Below are positions 47,522 through 48,588 of a stretch of 48,588 nt of DNA, in pieces (position 1 is the stretch's first letter; each line of letters starts with the position of its first letter). The notes under the pieces are model-generated. The model had not been told where the DNA came from. It saw nothing but the letters and a program-made list of their open reading frames with translations, and searched no databases. Position numbers and translations under genes: made by a program. The DNA lies in the IMG/VR virus record IMGVR_UViG_3300028883_000064, positions 1 to 48,588 of that record. The stretch is one strand, 5' to 3'. The stretch comes from a virus.

Positions 47522-48256
47522 CTAGCTGACCCTACTTAAGTCTACCGCTTGCGCATCACGCAAATAGGGCTTGAGGTATCGCCACGCAGCGACACTTGGT
47601 ATCCCTGCGTTGATGTGCTCTGCCGGTATTAAACTGTCGTAGGTAGACCGCACGTTTGCGTAACCCTGAGATACCATCCTGAGATTTTCAAACTCAAGCT
47701 CAGGGTCTACTCCATCTAACAACGCGAGTGCTAACTCGCTACAAGCATACTTAATATCATCAGGTACAGTAGTATCCTCATCCCTAGGGAACTGTAGATC
47801 CTGTGAATCACTTGTTTTCGTCCCTTTAAAATTGAGCCGATCAATTAATCTAGTAGCATTGATTAATGACTTTTCCTTATTAGTTGAAGTGGCATCATCC
47901 CAAGCATCTGTATTCAATCTTCCATCAAAATATGACTGCGCCTCATCAACTGTGCAATAAGCAGAATCTGCACTAGGAGAAACAATAGGTATCTCCCCTT
48001 CAACATATTCGATATCCCCGCTTGTACGGGAAATTTTGAAAACATACTCATACTCTAACTCTTCATCCAAAGCACTTATACCATATTCATATACACCTGT
48101 AGCAGAATTAGTCGTAACGGTGCCAGCAGCCACAACAACAGTACCCGATACTTTCTCACGGATACCGTAAGTTCCTGTAATGTCTGACAGTACAACTTCA
48201 GTTGCATCAGTCAGTACACCGCTTTCATAATTCTCTACAAAGATTTCGCGAGTCAT
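47522..48256 (-). CDS. Head-tail connector/DnaT-like domain protein, 244 aa
   Basis: ATG 48256 overlaps the upstream stop as TAATG. Residues 1-90 are a beta-sandwich (TEVVLSDITGTYGIREKVSG, LEYEYVFKISRTSGDIEYVE). From 95, YCTVDEAQSYFDGRLNTDAW, LINATRLIDRLNF, LQFPRD and IKYACSELALALLDG match the phage 'putative DnaT-like' head-completion domain. Lying before scaffold and coat, it most likely belongs to the head or neck. The order is unusual because such adaptors normally follow the coat gene. Confidence 0.65.
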   Translation of the reverse strand: MTREIFVENYESGVLTDATEVVLSDITGTYGIREKVSGTVVVAAGTVTTNSATGVYEYGISALDEELEYEYVFKISRTSGDIEYVEGEIPIVSPSADSAYCTVDEAQSYFDGRLNTDAWDDATSTNKEKSLINATRLIDRLNFKGTKTSDSQDLQFPRDEDTTVPDDIKYACSELALALLDGVDPELEFENLRMVSQGYANVRSTYDSLIPAEHINAGIPSVAAWRYLKPYLRDAQAVDLSRVS

Positions 48257-48588
48257 TATCTCACTCCGCTACGTGTGCGCTGTGTGCCTGTTATCGTTTG
48301 TCCGATAACATTTACACCACCACCGCCACTGAACAGGTAAGGACCAACAGCCCTGAGGTAGATGCTTGTGGCACAAGCTATGCTATCAGCAGTAAGATTA
48401 TCAACACCACCCTCAGTAAGAATAGGATTCTCAATCTCAGACGACGAAGCTATTTCATCAACAGTTAGAACATGAACCTGACCAATAGTAGGTGTCTCAA
48501 TCTCAGATAGACAAGCAATAGCCTCAGCTGCTAAAGCATGTACCTGACCAATAGTAGGTGTCTCTACCTCAGAAGCCGAGGCAATACT
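48256..48588 (-). CDS. Repeat-containing structural protein, 3' end only
   Basis: A minus-strand frame is open from the right edge to TAA 48256-48258. The visible 110 residues contain at least two 22-residue repeats of the form IA-x-SEIETPTIGQVH-xL, a third degenerate copy (IASSSEIENPILTEGG) and a C-terminal domain (IYLRAVGPYLFSGGGGVNVI). Similar TIGQVHxLTAxxIA repeats occur in virion proteins of other phages. Role in head or neck is inferred from position. The start lies outside the window. Confidence 0.7.
   Translation of the reverse strand, partial: SIASASEVETPTIGQVHALAAEAIACLSEIETPTIGQVHVLTVDEIASSSEIENPILTEGGVDNLTADSIACATSIYLRAVGPYLFSGGGGVNVIGQTITGTQRTRSGVR
48456..48588. repeat. 66-bp tandem repeat
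   Basis: ACCTGACCAATAGTAGGTGT occurs at 48476 and 48542, a 66-bp period, coding for the 22-residue protein repeats of the edge gene. Copies may continue beyond the window. Confidence 0.8.

Noticed and set aside
1-48588. CRISPR array, insertion sequence or integrase/attachment site
   Set aside because: No regularly spaced repeats of array type, no transposase or recombinase, and no terminal inverted repeats were found.

Overview
The window is part of a tailed double-stranded DNA phage genome (Caudoviricetes). It carries a P22-type coat protein, a scaffold, a tail tube protein, a frameshifted tail-assembly chaperone and a roughly 1270-residue tape measure. No tail sheath gene is seen, so a siphovirus-like particle with a long non-contractile tail is most likely. 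No integrase, excisionase or CI-like repressor was recognised, and the family A DNA polymerase has Phe at the position equivalent to E. coli Pol I residue 762, so a virulent life cycle is favoured. The host cannot be named. Terminase and portal genes are not in the window and probably lie beyond the right edge, where a reading frame continues off the end. Another frame runs off the left edge.

Layout. From 18504 leftwards to position 1, all on the minus strand, runs a replication and early block. It holds two ParB-domain proteins, a possible ssDNA-binding protein, two tRNA genes (Glu, Gln) flanking two structured non-coding elements, an SNF2-type helicase, an HNH endonuclease, DNA polymerase A, a VRR-NUC nuclease, a NYN nuclease, a cysteine-protease-like protein, a sigma factor, a Pol X-like nucleotidyltransferase, many small zinc-binding or unknown proteins, a sulfotransferase-like protein and an ATP-dependent DNA ligase. 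From 18920 to 26119 on the plus strand are an intein-containing primase-helicase, a metallopeptidase-like protein, a dNMP kinase, a Dam-type adenine methylase, a DUF1937 protein, an endonuclease VII-like HNH protein and a DnaQ-like exonuclease. From the right edge down to 25986 on the minus strand is the late block: head genes, tail genes, a holin-like lysis cluster, then a group of five sugar-transferase-like genes and a radical SAM gene.

The two early operons diverge from a 415-bp gene-free region (18505-18919) that is a large nested dyad. Three pairs of elements sit symmetrically or nearly so around position 18733, with an AT-rich centre. One of its palindromes and its GATTTGATTC motif recur upstream of the sigma-factor gene (6767-6921), so the three transcription units probably share a regulator. 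The region is also a candidate replication origin or ParB-binding site. A strong plus-strand terminator (26208-26240) lies inside the coding sequence of the converging late gene. Most genes are packed with ATGA, TGATG or TAATG overlaps, indicating translational coupling. Many starts were revised here from the longest frame using Shine-Dalgarno position.
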